Shown one piece after another: positions 63,579 through 64,000 of a stretch of DNA of 64,000 nucleotides. Made by a program: the position numbers and the translations under genes. The notes under the pieces were generated by a model. That model was not told where the DNA came from and searched no databases. It worked only from the letters and a program-made list of their open reading frames with translations. Position 1 is the first letter of the stretch, and every line of letters begins with the position of its first letter. Source of the stretch: Paraliobacillus sp044383835 (GTDB lineage Bacteria > Bacillota > Bacilli > Bacillales > Amphibacillaceae); NCBI RefSeq assembly GCF_044383835.1, contig NZ_JBISEP010000002.1, forward strand, positions 186,001-250,000, in the 5' to 3' direction.

Positions 63579-64000
63579 TGACAGTTAAGATAAAAAGAAG
63601 TATCTTAAAGAGAATATTCATCGATTTTGAAAAAGAAGAAGCGTGGTTAAATAGCATGTGTAGTAAAGGATTGGCTTTAAGTAAAATTTCCAATGGACAC
63701 TACATATTTGAAGAATGTGAATCCGACGAATATATTTATCGAATTGATTTTCTTAAACAAGAAATAATTAATAACAAGGAAAAATCAGCATATATTGATT
63801 TTATGGGAGAAATAGATATTGAAAATATTAAAACAAAAACGAGGTCGAAATATTTCAGAAGAAAATCTGCTTTAGGTGAATTCAACATATACTCAGATAT
63901 TAATTCAAAAATCAAGTATTACCAAAGTATTAATTTCATATGGAATATTCTTTTCTTCATGTGTATTTTACCGATTTGGTATGATAGTCTTACGTTAATT
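63578..64000 (+). CDS. DUF2812-family membrane protein (partial, cut by window end)
   Basis: A frame open for 141 codons to the window edge. The N-terminal domain of about 110 residues (FIDFEKEEAWLNSMCSKGLAL, then YRIDFLKQE) is typical of DUF2812, followed by the start of a hydrophobic helix (FIWNILFFMCILPIWY, about 124-139). Such proteins sit directly downstream of PadR regulators in Bacilli, as here: its ATG overlaps the PadR stop (TGATG), with GAGGGGG upstream. Function is unknown; it is probably the PadR target. Confidence 0.82.
   Translation, partial: MTVKIKRSILKRIFIDFEKEEAWLNSMCSKGLALSKISNGHYIFEECESDEYIYRIDFLKQEIINNKEKSAYIDFMGEIDIENIKTKTRSKYFRRKSALGEFNIYSDINSKIKYYQSINFIWNILFFMCILPIWYDSLTLI

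Overview
The window looks like the chromosome of a low-GC, Gram-positive Bacillaceae bacterium. The signs are A+T-rich DNA, strong AGGAGG-type ribosome binding sites, CcpA cre-like boxes, a T-box leader and Bacillus-type gene sets (ydaJKLMN, rbsRKDACB, YesMN, hssRS-hrtBA). A halotolerant genus near Oceanobacillus, Gracilibacillus or Virgibacillus is plausible, but the sequence alone does not settle it. No rRNA, tRNA, prophage, complete insertion sequence or CRISPR array was seen.

Region by region. 1-6.4 kb: the end of a flavodoxin-like gene, then a NodB-type deacetylase and an NMT1/THI5-type binding lipoprotein, facing their probable permease and ATPase 3 kb away. Between them lie a bactofilin pair and a TetR gene, bracketed by two diverged copies of the permease 3' end; one copy is a pseudogene. 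6.4-14.2 kb: a ydaJKLMN-type exopolysaccharide operon with a degenerate GGDEF receptor and an attenuator-like leader. 14.3-17.5 kb: an OFA transporter, FmdB and formamidase. 18-30 kb: a glycoside ABC locus with two 6-phospho-beta-glucosidases (GH1, GH4), a ROK kinase, a DUF624 protein, a MupG-like protein and a YesMN two-component system. 30.2-40.8 kb: a GntR-controlled catabolic operon (amidohydrolase, DgaE-like lyase, DgaF-like aldolase, sugar kinase) next to an Lpl-type ABC importer operon with a lactonase. 41.5-45.9 kb: a T-box-controlled SAM-hydrolase/ECF transporter operon. 46-50 kb: a D-allose-type PTS cassette with a LacI regulator. 50-55.9 kb: the ribose operon. 56-59.9 kb: the haem-stress system hssRS-hrtBA with a HssR box. 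60.3-62.8 kb: a mercaptopyruvate-type sulfurtransferase and a DAACS symporter. 63.2-64 kb: a PadR gene with an apparent frameshift, followed by a DUF2812 gene cut by the window edge.

Most of the window is carbohydrate acquisition: two sugar ABC importers, one PTS, ribose ABC uptake and exopolysaccharide synthesis. Three points seem least expected. (1) The 18-30 kb locus imports without phosphorylation, yet its hydrolases look specific for 6-phospho-glycosides, so the ROK kinase may be an ATP-dependent beta-glucoside kinase. (2) The amidohydrolase/DgaE/DgaF/kinase operon and the Lpl-type importer operon have near-identical palindrome-plus-promoter arrangements with the same 3-bp spacing, suggesting one GntR regulon for an amino-sugar acid or related compound. 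(3) A T-box with a probable methionine specifier controls a SAM-degrading enzyme together with an ECF importer.
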